From positions 434,001 to 498,000 of the forward strand of contig JAEHOE010000069.1 of assembly GCA_016858145.1 (NCBI GenBank): a stretch of 64,000 nt of DNA, written 5' to 3'. The position numbers and the translations under genes are program-made. Below the pieces are notes generated by a model. The model saw only the letters and a list, made by a program, of their open reading frames with translations. It had not been told where the DNA came from and searched no databases. Below, one piece after another: positions 25,570 through 38,392 of this stretch (positions are counted from its first letter, which is position 1; every line of letters starts with the position of its first letter). Origin of the DNA: Edaphochlamys debaryana (taxonomy: Eukaryota > Chlorophyta > Chlorophyceae > Chlamydomonadales).

Positions 25570-27415
25570 ACACATAGCCAGAGGAGGGCACTAGGAGGAC
25601 CCTAGGAGGTCTGTAAGGTCCTCCCAGTCCTCACCGCCCCCCCCACCTCAACCTACCCTAGACCCCGTCCTCACCGTCCTCACCGTCCTCCCAGTCCTCA
25701 CCGTCCTCACCGTCCTCCCCCTCCTCCCAGTCCTCACCAGCCGTCCTCCCAGTCCTCACCGCCCCCCCCACCTCAACCTACCCTAGACCCCGTCCTCACC
25801 GTCCTCACCGTCCTCACCGTCCTCACCGTCCTCACCGTCCTCCCCCTCCTCCCAGTCCTCACCAGCCGTCCTCCCAGTCCTCACCGCCCCCCCCACCTCA
25901 ACCTACCCTAGACCCCGTCCTCACCGTCCTCACCGTCCTCACAGTCCTCACCGTCCTCACCGTCCTCCCCCTCCTCCCAGTCCTCCCCAGCCGTCCTCCC
26001 AGTCCTCACCGCCCCCCCCCACCTCAACCTACCCTAGACCCCGTCCTCACCGTCCTCACAGTCCTCACAGTCCTCACCGTCCTCACCGTCTTCACCGTCC
26101 TCCCCCTCCTCCCAGTCCTCACCAGCCATCCTCCCAGTCCTCACCGCCCCCCCCACCTCAACCTACCCTAGACCCCGTCCTCACCGTCCTCACCGTCCTC
26201 ACAGTCCTCACCGTCCTCACCGTCCTCCCCCTCCTCCCAGTCCTCACCAGCCAGCCTCCCAGTCCTCACCAGCCAGCCTCCCAGTCCTCACCGCCCCCCC
26301 CACCTCAACCTACCCTAGACCCCGTCCTCACCGTCCTCACCGTCCTCACCGTCCTCACAGTCCTCACCGTCCTCACCGTCCTCCCCCCTCCTCCCAGTCC
26401 TCACCAGCCGTCCTCCCAGTCCTCACCGCCCCCCCCCCACCTCAACCTACCCTAGACCCCGTCCTCACCGTCCTCACCGTCCTCCCAGTCCTCACCGTCC
26501 TCACCGTCCTCCCCCTCCTCCCAGTCCTCACCAGCCAGCCTCCCAGTCCTCACCGCCCCCCCCACCTCAACCTACCCTAGACCCCGTCCTCACCGTCCTC
26601 ACCGTCCTCACAGTCCTCACCATCCTCACCGTCCTCCCCCTCCTCCCAGTCCTCACCAGCCGTCCTCCCAGTCCTCACCGCCCCCCCCCCACCTCAACCT
26701 ACCCTAGACCCCGTCCTCACCGTCCTCACCGTCCTCACCGTCCTCCCCCTCCTCCCAGTCCTCCCCAGCCGTCCTCCCAGTCCTCACCGCCCCCCCCACC
26801 TCAACCTACCCTAGACCCCGTCCTCACCGTCCTCACCGTCCTCACAGTCCTCACCGTCCTCACCGTCCTCCCCCTCCTCCCAGTCCTCACCAGCCGTCCT
26901 CCCAGTCCTCACCGCCCCCCCCCACCTCAACCTACCCTAGACCCCGTCCTCACCGTCCTCACCGTCCTCCCAGTCCTCACCGTCCTCACCGTCCTCCCCC
27001 TCCTCCCAGTCCTCCCCAGCCGTCCTCCCAGTCCTCACCGCCCCCCCCCACCTCAACCTACCCTAGACCCCGTCCTCACCGTCCTCACCGTCCTCCCAGT
27101 CCTCACCGGCCTCACCATCCTCCCCCTCCTCCCAGTCCTCCCCAGCCGTCCTCCCAGTCCTCACCGCCCCCCCCCACCTCAACCTACCCTAGACCCCGTC
27201 CTCACCGTCCTCACCGTCCTCACAGTCCTCACAGTCCTCATCACCGTCCTCACCGTCCTCACAGTCCTCATCACCGTCCTCACCGTCCTCCCCCTCCTCC
27301 CAGTCCTCCCCAGCCGTCCTCCCAGTCCTCACCGCCCCCCCCCCACCTCAATCTACCCTAGACCCCCGTCCTCACGGCCCTCACCGTCCTCACAGTCCTC
27401 ACCGTCCTCCCGGAA
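25570..27415. repeat. Pyrimidine-rich minisatellite, period about 126 bp
   Basis: After about 50 bp of junction sequence, the region is built from gtcctcacc/gtcctccca 9-mers plus a recurrent landmark of a run of C, 'acctcaacctaccctagacc' and 'ccgtcctcacc'. The landmark occurs 14 times at intervals of about 107-170 bp because the number of 9-mers varies. The plus strand is almost entirely C and T with few purines. No coding potential. Confidence 0.9.
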
Positions 27416-28266
27416 AGCGCCAGAGCGGTCGGCGCGACAAACCGTGATTGCTGTTGGATACCGCTATACCATGCGTTCATACTTGTCGCGCTTGCGAGCC
27501 CAGCGGCGCTGAGGCGAGGGAGCTGATGTAACATGCGGGCCGTGCGAAGCGTCGAAGGCCCTTGCAGGCTGCCGCGGAGATCCAAGTATCTATGGCCGGA
27601 TATGTGCAGCTGTTTGGAGGTGAAAGCGAGACAGTTCCGGAAACATTCCCCGCAGCGAGTATGTTGCGCGGATTTGGGCAGTTTCGCCCGTTCCAGCTTC
27701 GGGCCAAGCGTGGTGTGACCTGGTGCACAGGTAGGACAGGTTTATACCAGGTTTCGGGTTGGAAGTCGCGGGTCAGCGGAGACATGTCTGCCTTGGGGAT
27801 GCACCCCGCTCCCCCCATACCGCTGCTGCTGCTGCTGCTGCTGCTGCACACAGTGTGTTTTTTCACGTACGGCTGCGGCGACGGGTGGCGCCACCACGGC
27901 GGCGGGTGGCGCCGCAGCGGGAAGGCAGGGTGGCGCCGCAGCGGGAGCGGCGGCGGGTGGCGCCGCCGCGGGAAGGCAGAGCGGCGACACTGAAGCACGG
28001 CGGCAAGTGATTAAGAAAACGGCACGGAGAGTGAAACGGAGGAGGGGTGGTAGCACTGCCGGCGGGGCGATGGATGCAGAAGCTGATGGAGTGCAGGCTG
28101 TGGGCGCTGGCGTAGTGGAGCACGGTAGCGCTGGCGGTGTAGAGCTTGGAGCAGTGCTTAAGCGAAGGTCTCAGAGACTGCAGCAGCGGTAGCGTGAGCG
28201 GTGGAGTGAAACATATGTTAAGCAGGTTGCGGGGAGGGTGGGGGGCAAGAGTGATGGGCGTGAGTG
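27416..28266. other. Unique stretch between two satellites, no supported gene
   Basis: Open frames occur on both strands, but none shows recognisable domains or a coherent exon chain. The region contains a CTG trinucleotide run (about 27822-27847) and a GC-rich block of imperfect repeats of about 25 bp (about 27885-27990; motif ggtggcgccgc). A plus-strand frame from 27562 to 27993 is mostly made of these repeats. Confidence 0.5.
27822..27990. repeat. CTG run and ggtggcgccgc minisatellite
   Basis: About eight to nine CTG triplets are followed by four imperfect copies of a 24-27 bp unit containing ggtggcgcc and gcgggaaggcag. Both are simple repeats and account for the Ala/Arg/Gly-rich open frames here. 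Confidence 0.75.
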
Positions 28267-31200
28267 TGTAAGGCACGATTGGTATCCCTTGGCTTGAAGG
28301 GGCCAGCATGCAGTCCCAGGCTTACACTGTAGCATCCCCGCCCTCTGATTGGACGCACAGCGGCAAGGCACGATTGGTATCCCTTGGCTTGAAGCGGCCA
28401 GCATGCAGCAGTCCCAGGCTTACATACACTGTAGCATCCCCGCCCTCTGATTGGACGCACAGCGGCAAGGCACGATTGGTATCCCTTGGCTTGAAGCGGC
28501 CAGCATGCAGTCCCAGGCTTACACTGTAGCATCCCCGCCCTCTGATTGGACGCACAGCGGCAAGGCACGATTGGTATCCCTTGGCTTGAAGCGGCCAGCA
28601 TGCAGCAGTCCCAGGCTTACACTGTAGCATCCCCGCCCTCTGATTGGACGCACAGCGGCAAGGCACGATTGGTATCCCTTGGCTTGAAGCGGCCAGCATG
28701 CAGTCCCAGGCTTACACTGTAGCATCCCCGCCCTCTGATTGGACGCACAGCGGCAAGGCACGATTGGTATCCCTTGGCTTGAAGCGGCCAGCATGCAGTC
28801 CCAGGCTTACACTGTAGCATCCCCGCCCTCTGATTGGACGCACAGCGGCAAGGCACGATTGGTATCCCTTGGCTTGAAGCGGCCAGCATGCAGCAGTCCC
28901 AGGCTTACACTGTAGCATCCCCGCCCTCTGATTGGACGCACAGCGGCAAGGCACGATTGGTATCCCTTGGCTTGAAGCGGCCAGCATGCAGTCCCAGGCT
29001 TACATACACTGTAGCATCCCCGCCCTCTGATTGGACGCACAGCGGCAAGGCACGATTGGTATCCCTTGGCTTGAAGCGGCCAGCATGCAGTCCCAGGCTT
29101 ACACTGTAGCATCCCCGCCCTCTGATTGGACGCACAGCGGCAAGGCACGATTGGTATCCCTTGGCTTGAAGCGGCCAGCATGCAGCAGTCCCAGGCTTAC
29201 ACTGTAGCATCCCCGCCCTCTGATTGGACGCACAGCGGCAAGGCACGATTGGTATCCCTTGGCTTGAAGCGGCCAGCATGTAGCAGTCCCAGGCTTACAC
29301 TGTAGCATCCCCGCCCTCTGATTGGACGCACAGCGGCAAGGCACGATTGGTATCCCTTGGCTTGAAGCGGCCAGCATGCAGTCCCAGGCTTACATACACT
29401 GTAGCATCCCCGCCCTCTGATTGGACGCACAGCGGCAAGGCACGATTGGTATCCCTTGGCTTGAAGCGGCCAGCATGCAGTCCCAGGCTTACACTGTAGC
29501 ATCCCCGCCCTCTGATTGGACGCACAGCGGCAAGGCACGATTGGTATCCCTTGGCTTGAAGCGGCCAGCATGCAGCAGTCCCAGGCTTACACTGTAGCAT
29601 CCCCGCCCTCTGATTGGACGCACAGCGGCAAGGCACGATTGGTATCCCTTGGCTTGAAGCGGCCAGCATGCAGCAGTCCCAGGCTTACATACACTGTAGC
29701 ATCCCCGCCCTCTGATTGGACGCACAGCGGCAAGGCACGATTGGTATCCCTTGGCTTGAAGCGGCCAGCATGCAGCAGTCCCAGGCTTACACTGTAGCAT
29801 CCCCGCCCTCTGATTGGACGCACAGCGGCAAGGCACGATTGGTATCCCTTGGCTTGAAGCGGCCAGCATGCAGCAGTCCCAGGCTTACATACACTGTAGC
29901 ATCCCCGCCCTCTGATTGGACGCACAGCGGCAAGGCACGATTGGTATCCCTTGGCTTGAAGCGGCCAGCATGCAGTCCCAGGCTTACACTGTAGCATCCC
30001 CGCCCTCTGATTGGACGCACAGCGGCAAGGCACGATTGGTATCCCTTGGCTTGAAGCGGCCAGCATGCAGCAGTCCCAGGCTTACACTGTAGCATCCCCG
30101 CCCTCTGATTGGACGCACAGCGGCAAGGCACGATTGGTATCCCTTGGCTTGAAGCGGCCAGCATGCAGCAGTCCCAGGCTTACACTGTAGCATCCCCGCC
30201 CTCTGATTGGACGCACAGCGGCAAGGCACGATTGGTATCCCTTGGCTTGAAGCGGCCAGCATGCAGCAGTCCCAGGCTTACACTGTAGCATCCCCGCCCT
30301 CTGATTGGACGCACAGCGGCAAGGCACGATTGGTATCCCTTGGCTTGAAGCGGCCAGCATGCAGCAGTCCCAGGCTTACATACACTGTAGCATCCCCGCC
30401 CTCTGATTGGACGCACAGCGGCAAGGCACGATTGGTATCCCTTGGCTTGAAGCGGCCAGCATGCAGCAGTCCCAGGCTTACACTGTAGCATCCCCGCCCT
30501 CTGATTGGACGCACAGCGGCAAGGCACGATTGGTATCCCTTGGCTTGAAGCGGCCAGCATGCAGCAGTCCCAGGCTTACATACACTGTAGCATCCCCGCC
30601 CTCTGATTGGACGCACAGCGGCAAGGCACGATTGGTATCCCTTGGCTTGAAGCGGCCAGCATGCAGCAGTCCCAGGCTTACACTGTAGCATCCCCGCCCT
30701 CTGATTGGACGCACAGCGGCAAGGCACGATTGGTATCCCTTGGCTTGAAGCGGCCAGCATGCAGCAGTCCCAGGCTTACATACACTGTAGCATCCCCGCC
30801 CTCTGATTGGACGCACAGCGGCAAGGCACGATTGGTATCCCTTGGCTTGAAGCGGCCAGCATGCAGCAGTCCCAGGCTTACACTGTAGCATCCCCGCCCT
30901 CTGATTGGACGCACAGCGGCAAGGCACGATTGGTATCCCTTGGCTTGAAGCGGCCAGCATGCAGCAGTCCCAGGCTTACATACACTGTAGCATCCCCGCC
31001 CTCTGATTGGACGCACAGCGGCAAGGCACGATTGGTATCCCTTGGCTTGAAGCGGCCAGCATGCAGTCCCAGGCTTACATACACTGTAGCATCCCCGCCC
31101 TCTGATTGGACGCACAGCGGCAAGGCACGATTGGTATCCCTTGGCTTGAAGCGGCCAGCATGCAGTCCCAGGCTTACACTGTAGCATCCCCGCCCTCTGA

Positions 31201-34200
31201 TTGGACGCACAGCGGCAAGGCACGATTGGTATCCCTTGGCTTGAAGCGGCCAGCATGCAGCAGTCCCAGGCTTACACTGTAGCATCCCCGCCCTCTGATT
31301 GGACGCACAGCGGCAAGGCACGATTGGTATCCCTTGGCTTGAAGCGGCCAGCATGTAGCAGTCCCAGGCTTACACTGTAGCATCCCCGCCCTCTGATTGG
31401 ACGCACAGCGGCAAGGCACGATTGGTATCCCTTGGCTTGAAGCGGCCAGCATGCAGTCCCAGGCTTACATACACTGTAGCATCCCCGCCCTCTGATTGGA
31501 CGCACAGCGGCAAGGCACGATTGGTATCCCTTGGCTTGAAGCGGCCAGCATGCAGTCCCAGGCTTACACTGTAGCATCCCCGCCCTCTGATTGGACGCAC
31601 AGCGGCAAGGCACGATTGGTATCCCTTGGCTTGAAGCGGCCAGCATGCAGCAGTCCCAGGCTTACACTGTAGCATCCCCGCCCTCTGATTGGACGCACAG
31701 CGGCAAGGCACGATTGGTATCCCTTGGCTTGAAGCGGCCAGCATGCAGCAGTCCCAGGCTTACACTGTAGCATCCCCGCCCTCTGATTGGACGCACAGCG
31801 GCAAGGCACGATTGGTATCCCTTGGCTTGAAGCGGCCAGCATGCAGCAGTCCCAGGCTTACACTGTAGCATCCCCGCCCTCTGATTGGACGCACAGCGGC
31901 AAGGCACGATTGGTATCCCTTGGCTTGAAGCGGCCAGCATGCAGCAGTCCCAGGCTTACATACACTGTAGCATCCCCGCCCTCTGATTGGACGCACAGCG
32001 GCAAGGCACGATTGGTATCCCTTGGCTTGAAGCGGCCAGCATGCAGTCCCAGGCTTACACTGTAGCATCCCCGCCCTCTGATTGGACGCACAGCGGCAAG
32101 GCACGATTGGTATCCCTTGGCTTGAAGCGGCCAGCATGCAGCAGTCCCAGGCTTACACTGTAGCATCCCCGCCCTCTGATTGGACGCACAGCGGCAAGGC
32201 ACGATTGGTATCCCTTGGCTTGAAGCGGCCAGCATGCAGCAGTCCCAGGCTTACACTGTAGCATCCCCGCCCTCTGATTGGACGCACAGCGGCAAGGCAC
32301 GATTGGTATCCCTTGGCTTGAAGCGGCCAGCATGCAGCAGTCCCAGGCTTACATACACTGTAGCATCCCCGCCCTCTGATTGGACGCACAGCGGCAAGGC
32401 ACGATTGGTATCCCTTGGCTTGAAGCGGCCAGCATGCAGCAGTCCCAGGCTTACACTGTAGCATCCCCGCCCTCTGATTGGACGCACAGCGGCAAGGCAC
32501 GATTGGTATCCCTTGGCTTGAAGCGGCCAGCATGCAGCAGTCCCAGGCTTACATACACTGTAGCATCCCCGCCCTCTGATTGGACGCACAGCGGCAAGGC
32601 ACGATTGGTATCCCTTGGCTTGAAGCGGCCAGCATGCAGTCCCAGGCTTACATACACTGTAGCATCCCCGCCCTCTGATTGGACGCACAGCGGCAAGGCA
32701 CGATTGGTATCCCTTGGCTTGAAGCGGCCAGCATGCAGTCCCAGGCTTACACTGTAGCATCCCCGCCCTCTGATTGGACGCACAGCGGCAAGGCACGATT
32801 GGTATCCCTTGGCTTGAAGCGGCCAGCATGCAGCAGTCCCAGGCTTACACTGTAGCATCCCCGCCCTCTGATTGGACGCACAGCGGCAAGGCACGATTGG
32901 TATCCCTTGGCTTGAAGCGGCCAGCATGTAGCAGTCCCAGGCTTACACTGTAGCATCCCCGCCCTCTGATTGGACGCACAGCGGCAAGGCACGATTGGTA
33001 TCCCTTGGCTTGAAGCGGCCAGCATGCAGTCCCAGGCTTACATACACTGTAGCATCCCCGCCCTCTGATTGGACGCACAGCGGCAAGGCACGATTGGTAT
33101 CCCTTGGCTTGAAGCGGCCAGCATGCAGTCCCAGGCTTACACTGTAGCATCCCCGCCCTCTGATTGGACGCACAGCGGCAAGGCACGATTGGTATCCCTT
33201 GGCTTGAAGCGGCCAGCATGCAGCAGTCCCAGGCTTACACTGTAGCATCCCCGCCCTCTGATTGGACGCACAGCGGCAAGGCACGATTGGTATCCCTTGG
33301 CTTGAAGCGGCCAGCATGCAGCAGTCCCAGGCTTACATACACTGTAGCATCCCCGCCCTCTGATTGGACGCACAGCGGCAAGGCACGATTGGTATCCCTT
33401 GGCTTGAAGCGGCCAGCATGCAGCAGTCCCAGGCTTACACTGTAGCATCCCCGCCCTCTGATTGGACGCACAGCGGCAAGGCACGATTGGTATCCCTTGG
33501 CTTGAAGCGGCCAGCATGCAGCAGTCCCAGGCTTACATACACTGTAGCATCCCCGCCCTCTGATTGGACGCACAGCGGCAAGGCACGATTGGTATCCCTT
33601 GGCTTGAAGCGGCCAGCATGCAGTCCCAGGCTTACACTGTAGCATCCCCGCCCTCTGATTGGACGCACAGCGGCAAGGCACGATTGGTATCCCTTGGCTT
33701 GAAGCGGCCAGCATGCAGCAGTCCCAGGCTTACACTGTAGCATCCCCGCCCTCTGATTGGACGCACAGCGGCAAGGCACGATTGGTATCCCTTGGCTTGA
33801 AGCGGCCAGCATGCAGCAGTCCCAGGCTTACACTGTAGCATCCCCGCCCTCTGATTGGACGCACAGCGGCAAGGCACGATTGGTATCCCTTGGCTTGAAG
33901 CGGCCAGCATGCAGCAGTCCCAGGCTTACACTGTAGCATCCCCGCCCTCTGATTGGACGCACAGCGGCAAGGCACGATTGGTATCCCTTGGCTTGAAGCG
34001 GCCAGCATGCAGCAGTCCCAGGCTTACATACACTGTAGCATCCCCGCCCTCTGATTGGACGCACAGCGGCAAGGCACGATTGGTATCCCTTGGCTTGAAG
34101 CGGCCAGCATGCAGCAGTCCCAGGCTTACACTGTAGCATCCCCGCCCTCTGATTGGACGCACAGCGGCAAGGCACGATTGGTATCCCTTGGCTTGAAGCG

Positions 34201-36975
34201 GCCAGCATGCAGCAGTCCCAGGCTTACATACACTGTAGCATCCCCGCCCTCTGATTGGACGCACAGCGGCAAGGCACGATTGGTATCCCTTGGCTTGAAG
34301 CGGCCAGCATGCAGCAGTCCCAGGCTTACACTGTAGCATCCCCGCCCTCTGATTGGACGCACAGCGGCAAGGCACGATTGGTATCCCTTGGCTTGAAGCG
34401 GCCAGCATGCAGCAGTCCCAGGCTTACATACACTGTAGCATCCCCGCCCTCTGATTGGACGCACAGCGGCAAGGCACGATTGGTATCCCTTGGCTTGAAG
34501 CGGCCAGCATGCAGTCCCAGGCTTACACTGTAGCATCCCCGCCCTCTGATTGGACGCACAGCGGCAAGGCACGATTGGTATCCCTTGGCTTGAAGCGGCC
34601 AGCATGCAGCAGTCCCAGGCTTACACTGTAGCATCCCCGCCCTCTGATTGGACGCACAGCGGCAAGGCACGATTGGTATCCCTTGGCTTGAAGCGGCCAG
34701 CATGCAGCAGTCCCAGGCTTACACTGTAGCATCCCCGCCCTCTGATTGGACGCACAGCGGCAAGGCACGATTGGTATCCCTTGGCTTGAAGCGGCCAGCA
34801 TGCAGCAGTCCCAGGCTTACACTGTAGCATCCCCGCCCTCTGATTGGACGCACAGCGGCAAGGCACGATTGGTATCCCTTGGCTTGAAGCGGCCAGCATG
34901 CAGCAGTCCCAGGCTTACATACACTGTAGCATCCCCGCCCTCTGATTGGACGCACAGCGGCAAGGCACGATTGGTATCCCTTGGCTTGAAGCGGCCAGCA
35001 TGCAGTCCCAGGCTTACACTGTAGCATCCCCGCCCTCTGATTGGACGCACAGCGGCAAGGCACGATTGGTATCCCTTGGCTTGAAGCGGCCAGCATGCAG
35101 CAGTCCCAGGCTTACACTGTAGCATCCCCGCCCTCTGATTGGACGCACAGCGGCAAGGCACGATTGGTATCCCTTGGCTTGAAGCGGCCAGCATGCAGCA
35201 GTCCCAGGCTTACACTGTAGCATCCCCGCCCTCTGATTGGACGCACAGCGGCAAGGCACGATTGGTATCCCTTGGCTTGAAGCGGCCAGCATGCAGCAGT
35301 CCCAGGCTTACATACACTGTAGCATCCCCGCCCTCTGATTGGACGCACAGCGGCAAGGCACGATTGGTATCCCTTGGCTTGAAGCGGCCAGCATGCAGCA
35401 GTCCCAGGCTTACACTGTAGCATCCCCGCCCTCTGATTGGACGCACAGCGGCAAGGCACGATTGGTATCCCTTGGCTTGAAGCGGCCAGCATGCAGCAGT
35501 CCCAGGCTTACATACACTGTAGCATCCCCGCCCTCTGATTGGACGCACAGCGGCAAGGCACGATTGGTATCCCTTGGCTTGAAGCGGCCAGCATGCAGCA
35601 GTCCCAGGCTTACACTGTAGCATCCCCGCCCTCTGATTGGACGCACAGCGGCAAGGCACGATTGGTATCCCTTGGCTTGAAGCGGCCAGCATGCAGCAGT
35701 CCCAGGCTTACATACACTGTAGCATCCCCGCCCTCTGATTGGACGCACAGCGGCAAGGCACGATTGGTATCCCTTGGCTTGAAGCGGCCAGCATGCAGTC
35801 CCAGGCTTACACTGTAGCATCCCCGCCCTCTGATTGGACGCACAGCGGCAAGGCACGATTGGTATCCCTTGGCTTGAAGCGGCCAGCATGCAGCAGTCCC
35901 AGGCTTACACTGTAGCATCCCCGCCCTCTGATTGGACGCACAGCGGCAAGGCACGATTGGTATCCCTTGGCTTGAAGCGGCCAGCATGCAGCAGTCCCAG
36001 GCTTACACTGTAGCATCCCCGCCCTCTGATTGGACGCACAGCGGCAAGGCACGATTGGTATCCCTTGGCTTGAAGCGGCCAGCATGCAGCAGTCCCAGGC
36101 TTACACTGTAGCATCCCCGCCCTCTGATTGGACGCACAGCGGCAAGGCACGATTGGTATCCCTTGGCTTGAAGCGGCCAGCATGCAGCAGTCCCAGGCTT
36201 ACATACACTGTAGCATCCCCGCCCTCTGATTGGACGCACAGCGGCAAGGCACGATTGGTATCCCTTGGCTTGAAGCGGCCAGCATGCAGTCCCAGGCTTA
36301 CACTGTAGCATCCCCGCCCTCTGATTGGACGCACAGCGGCAAGGCACGATTGGTATCCCTTGGCTTGAAGCGGCCAGCATGCAGCAGTCCCAGGCTTACA
36401 CTGTAGCATCCCCGCCCTCTGATTGGACGCACAGCGGCAAGGCACGATTGGTATCCCTTGGCTTGAAGCGGCCAGCATGCAGCAGTCCCAGGCTTACACT
36501 GTAGCATCCCCGCCCTCTGATTGGACGCACAGCGGCAAGGCACGATTGGTATCCCTTGGCTTGAAGCGGCCAGCATGCAGCAGTCCCAGGCTTACATACA
36601 CTGTAGCATCCCCGCCCTCTGATTGGACGCACAGCGGCAAGGCACGATTGGTATCCCTTGGCTTGAAGCGGCCAGCATGCAGTCCCAGGCTTACACTGTA
36701 GCATCCCCGCCCTCTGATTGGACGCACAGCGGCAAGGCACGATTGGTATCCCTTGGCTTGAAGCGGCCAGCATGCAGCAGTCCCAGGCTTACACTGTAGC
36801 ATCCCCGCCCTCTGATTGGACGCACAGCGGCAAGGCACGATTGGTATCCCTTGGCTTGAAGCGGCCAGCATGCAGCAGTCCCAGGCTTACACTGTAGCAT
36901 CCCCGCCCTCTGATTGGACGCACAGCGGCAAGGCACGATTGGTATCCCTTGGCTTGAAGCGGCCAGCATGCAGCA
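28267..36975. repeat. 98-bp satellite, about 89 tandem units
   Basis: The basic unit is 98 bp, starting cacgattggtatcccttggc and ending gacgcacagcggcaagg. Two independent indels (cag present or absent after gcatgcag; atac inserted in cttacactg) give unit lengths of 95, 98, 99 and 102 bp. The order of these length variants repeats over long distances: a rare gcatgtag variant recurs at 31351 and 32924, 1573 bp apart, with matching neighbours, so blocks of 16 units have been duplicated. Each unit contains two ATTGG (CCAAT-box) motifs and one ccccgccc box. Frames on both strands are by-products. A short array of the same family in the same orientation lies at 61678-62310. Confidence 0.95.
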
Positions 36976-36979
36976 GCTG

Positions 36980-37014
36980 CTATGGGACTAAAAAAGTCGC
37001 TTATGGCCCACTTA
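36980..37014 (+). repeat. Terminus-like motif, copy A
   Basis: The motif reads ctatgggact, then a short A run, agtcgcttatggcccactta. It is closely matched at 63509-63545 and 63740-63776, all in the same orientation. It abuts the last unit of the 98-bp satellite exactly, as expected for the edge of an inserted element. An aagtgac motif follows within about 30 bp, as does a similar motif after copy B. Confidence 0.6.
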
Positions 37015-37597
37015 CCCCCGTTCCCCCCCCACTCATGCCCCCAAGTGACCCTATCTCACTAACTGACTTCCACCCGGGTCACTCAGGCGAAGGCCCACTG
37101 GACCGACAAGCCACTCGCGACCTCGCCGCTTTAGTAACCCATTGGTTACTTCCGCACCACTCACTCCGCCTCAACCTCAGCATCGCCTGCAACAGACGCG
37201 TTCATAGCTTACCGTACGGTTCTGGAACCATTTGGCGCGCCTTCTTGAGCGCGCCTCGCGGCGCCAAGGCTAGTTATCGCCCGCAGTGCAACCCTTCATC
37301 GCTCTATCTGCTCGTCGCGCCCTACTTCGGCCTCTCGCGCCCTGCTGCCTCCGCGCTCGTCGCGCCAAAATCAAGTAAGCGCGCGCTTCTCGGCACACGT
37401 TCTTGTCGCGACCAGTTCTGCTGGCTGGCTGCAGCCGTTATTGCCGTGCGTGCCTCTACCAGCTCACCAGCTCTCCGGTGTAGCCTGCACACGCTAGCCC
37501 GAGTCTCTCCTAGTTTTCACCCCTGCAGCCTGCGGCTGAGCCCCCCTGCCCGCCCCTCCGCCCCCTTTTACCCTGCCCCTCTGCCCCTCTCAGACCA
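37015..37597 (+). promoter_or_regulatory. Subterminal/promoter region of the unknown two-exon gene
   Basis: No gene is supported here. The region holds C-rich stretches and two sequences fitting the E2F/DP consensus (TTTSSCGC): tttggcgcgcc at 37231-37241 and the reverse form cgcgccaaaa at 37361-37370. Several gcgcgcc/gcgcc palindromic bits lie between them. A pyrimidine-rich stretch (37520-37595) directly precedes the ATG at 37598. Cell-cycle-linked transcription is a possible reading (inference). Confidence 0.35.
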
Positions 37598-38210
37598 ATG
37601 GCCCACGAGACCGACTCGCACATGCTGTCCATCGGCACTTCCCTCTACTGGACTGTGCGTGCGGGCACCGTCTTTGGCGGCGCCCAGGGTATGAAGTTCC
37701 TCCAGCCCAAGCGCACTCCTGCCCTTGGCTCACAGCTCCGCAAGGCAGGCCCCGTCGGCCCGCTGGTCAGGATCCAGGACGCCTATGCGTTCGCCTTCGT
37801 CCCCAGGGGCAACGATGGGGTGCACACGCCTCAGGTTGGTGCCCTCTCTCCCTTCTCTGCTTGCTCGCCTCCCAAGCCTTACCGCCTGCCCCTGCTTGCC
37901 ATGCCTTTCGGCCGCCCCCTCTAACTCTCTCTCTTACTTTTCGCCCTCCATTGTGAAATCCTCGCTTCCTCAGGCCTGGATCCCCGCTGGCACCACGACC
38001 ATCGGTGACGTCCACGGTGGCGGCAGAATCGACCCCGACTGCTGCTTCTTCCACATCAGCTACGAGGAGGATGTGTCCCAGCTGCGCATGGAGCTGCCCT
38101 TCCAGGAGCTGTCCATGGGGGATCTCGATGACGGCATCCCCATCTTCTGCCCCTTCACTATGTACATTGCCTCCACGCCCCTCCACGAGCAGCGGCCTAG
38201 CAGCTGCTAG
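37598..38210 (+). CDS. Unknown protein, two exons (157 aa)
   Basis: Exon 1 (37598-37834) and exon 2 (37974-38210) join in phase 0 across a 139-bp GT-AG intron with a good pyrimidine tract (cttcctcag). The product begins MAHETDSHMLSIG and ends at a TAG. Acidic, hydrophobic and aromatic residues alternate regularly in exon 2 (DPDCCFFHISYEEDVSQL), typical of a compact globular beta-rich domain. I recognise no family. It is the first gene inside the proposed element and converges with the JmjC gene (182 bp between stops), so a transposon-associated role is likely but unspecified. The start is the first ATG after the pyrimidine-rich leader. Confidence 0.6.
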
Positions 38211-38392
38211 CCGCTGCAGCTCAGTCATACAGCTACTAACATTCGGCCCCCCACACGCCAATATTGGCCACGCACGCAAGCCCCCCAGGCCGATGGAGCC
38301 CGACAGACCAAATGTCCCACAAGCAAGCACCAGTCCAGCCCCCACCACCCCAGCCAGCCCCCACCAGCCTCCGGCCCCACCATGCATGCTAC

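Noticed and set aside
28218..36969. Many 90-192 residue frames on both strands of the 98-bp satellite
   Set aside because: They are permutations of the unit, change with the cag/atac indels and end at unit-phase stops; no sign of coding selection.
28267..36975. CRISPR array
   Set aside because: The whole unit repeats; there are no unique spacers, and the genes nearby are eukaryotic and spliced.
36816..37694. 292-codon plus-strand frame
   Set aside because: It starts in satellite DNA, crosses the terminus-like motif and overlaps the unknown two-exon gene out of frame.
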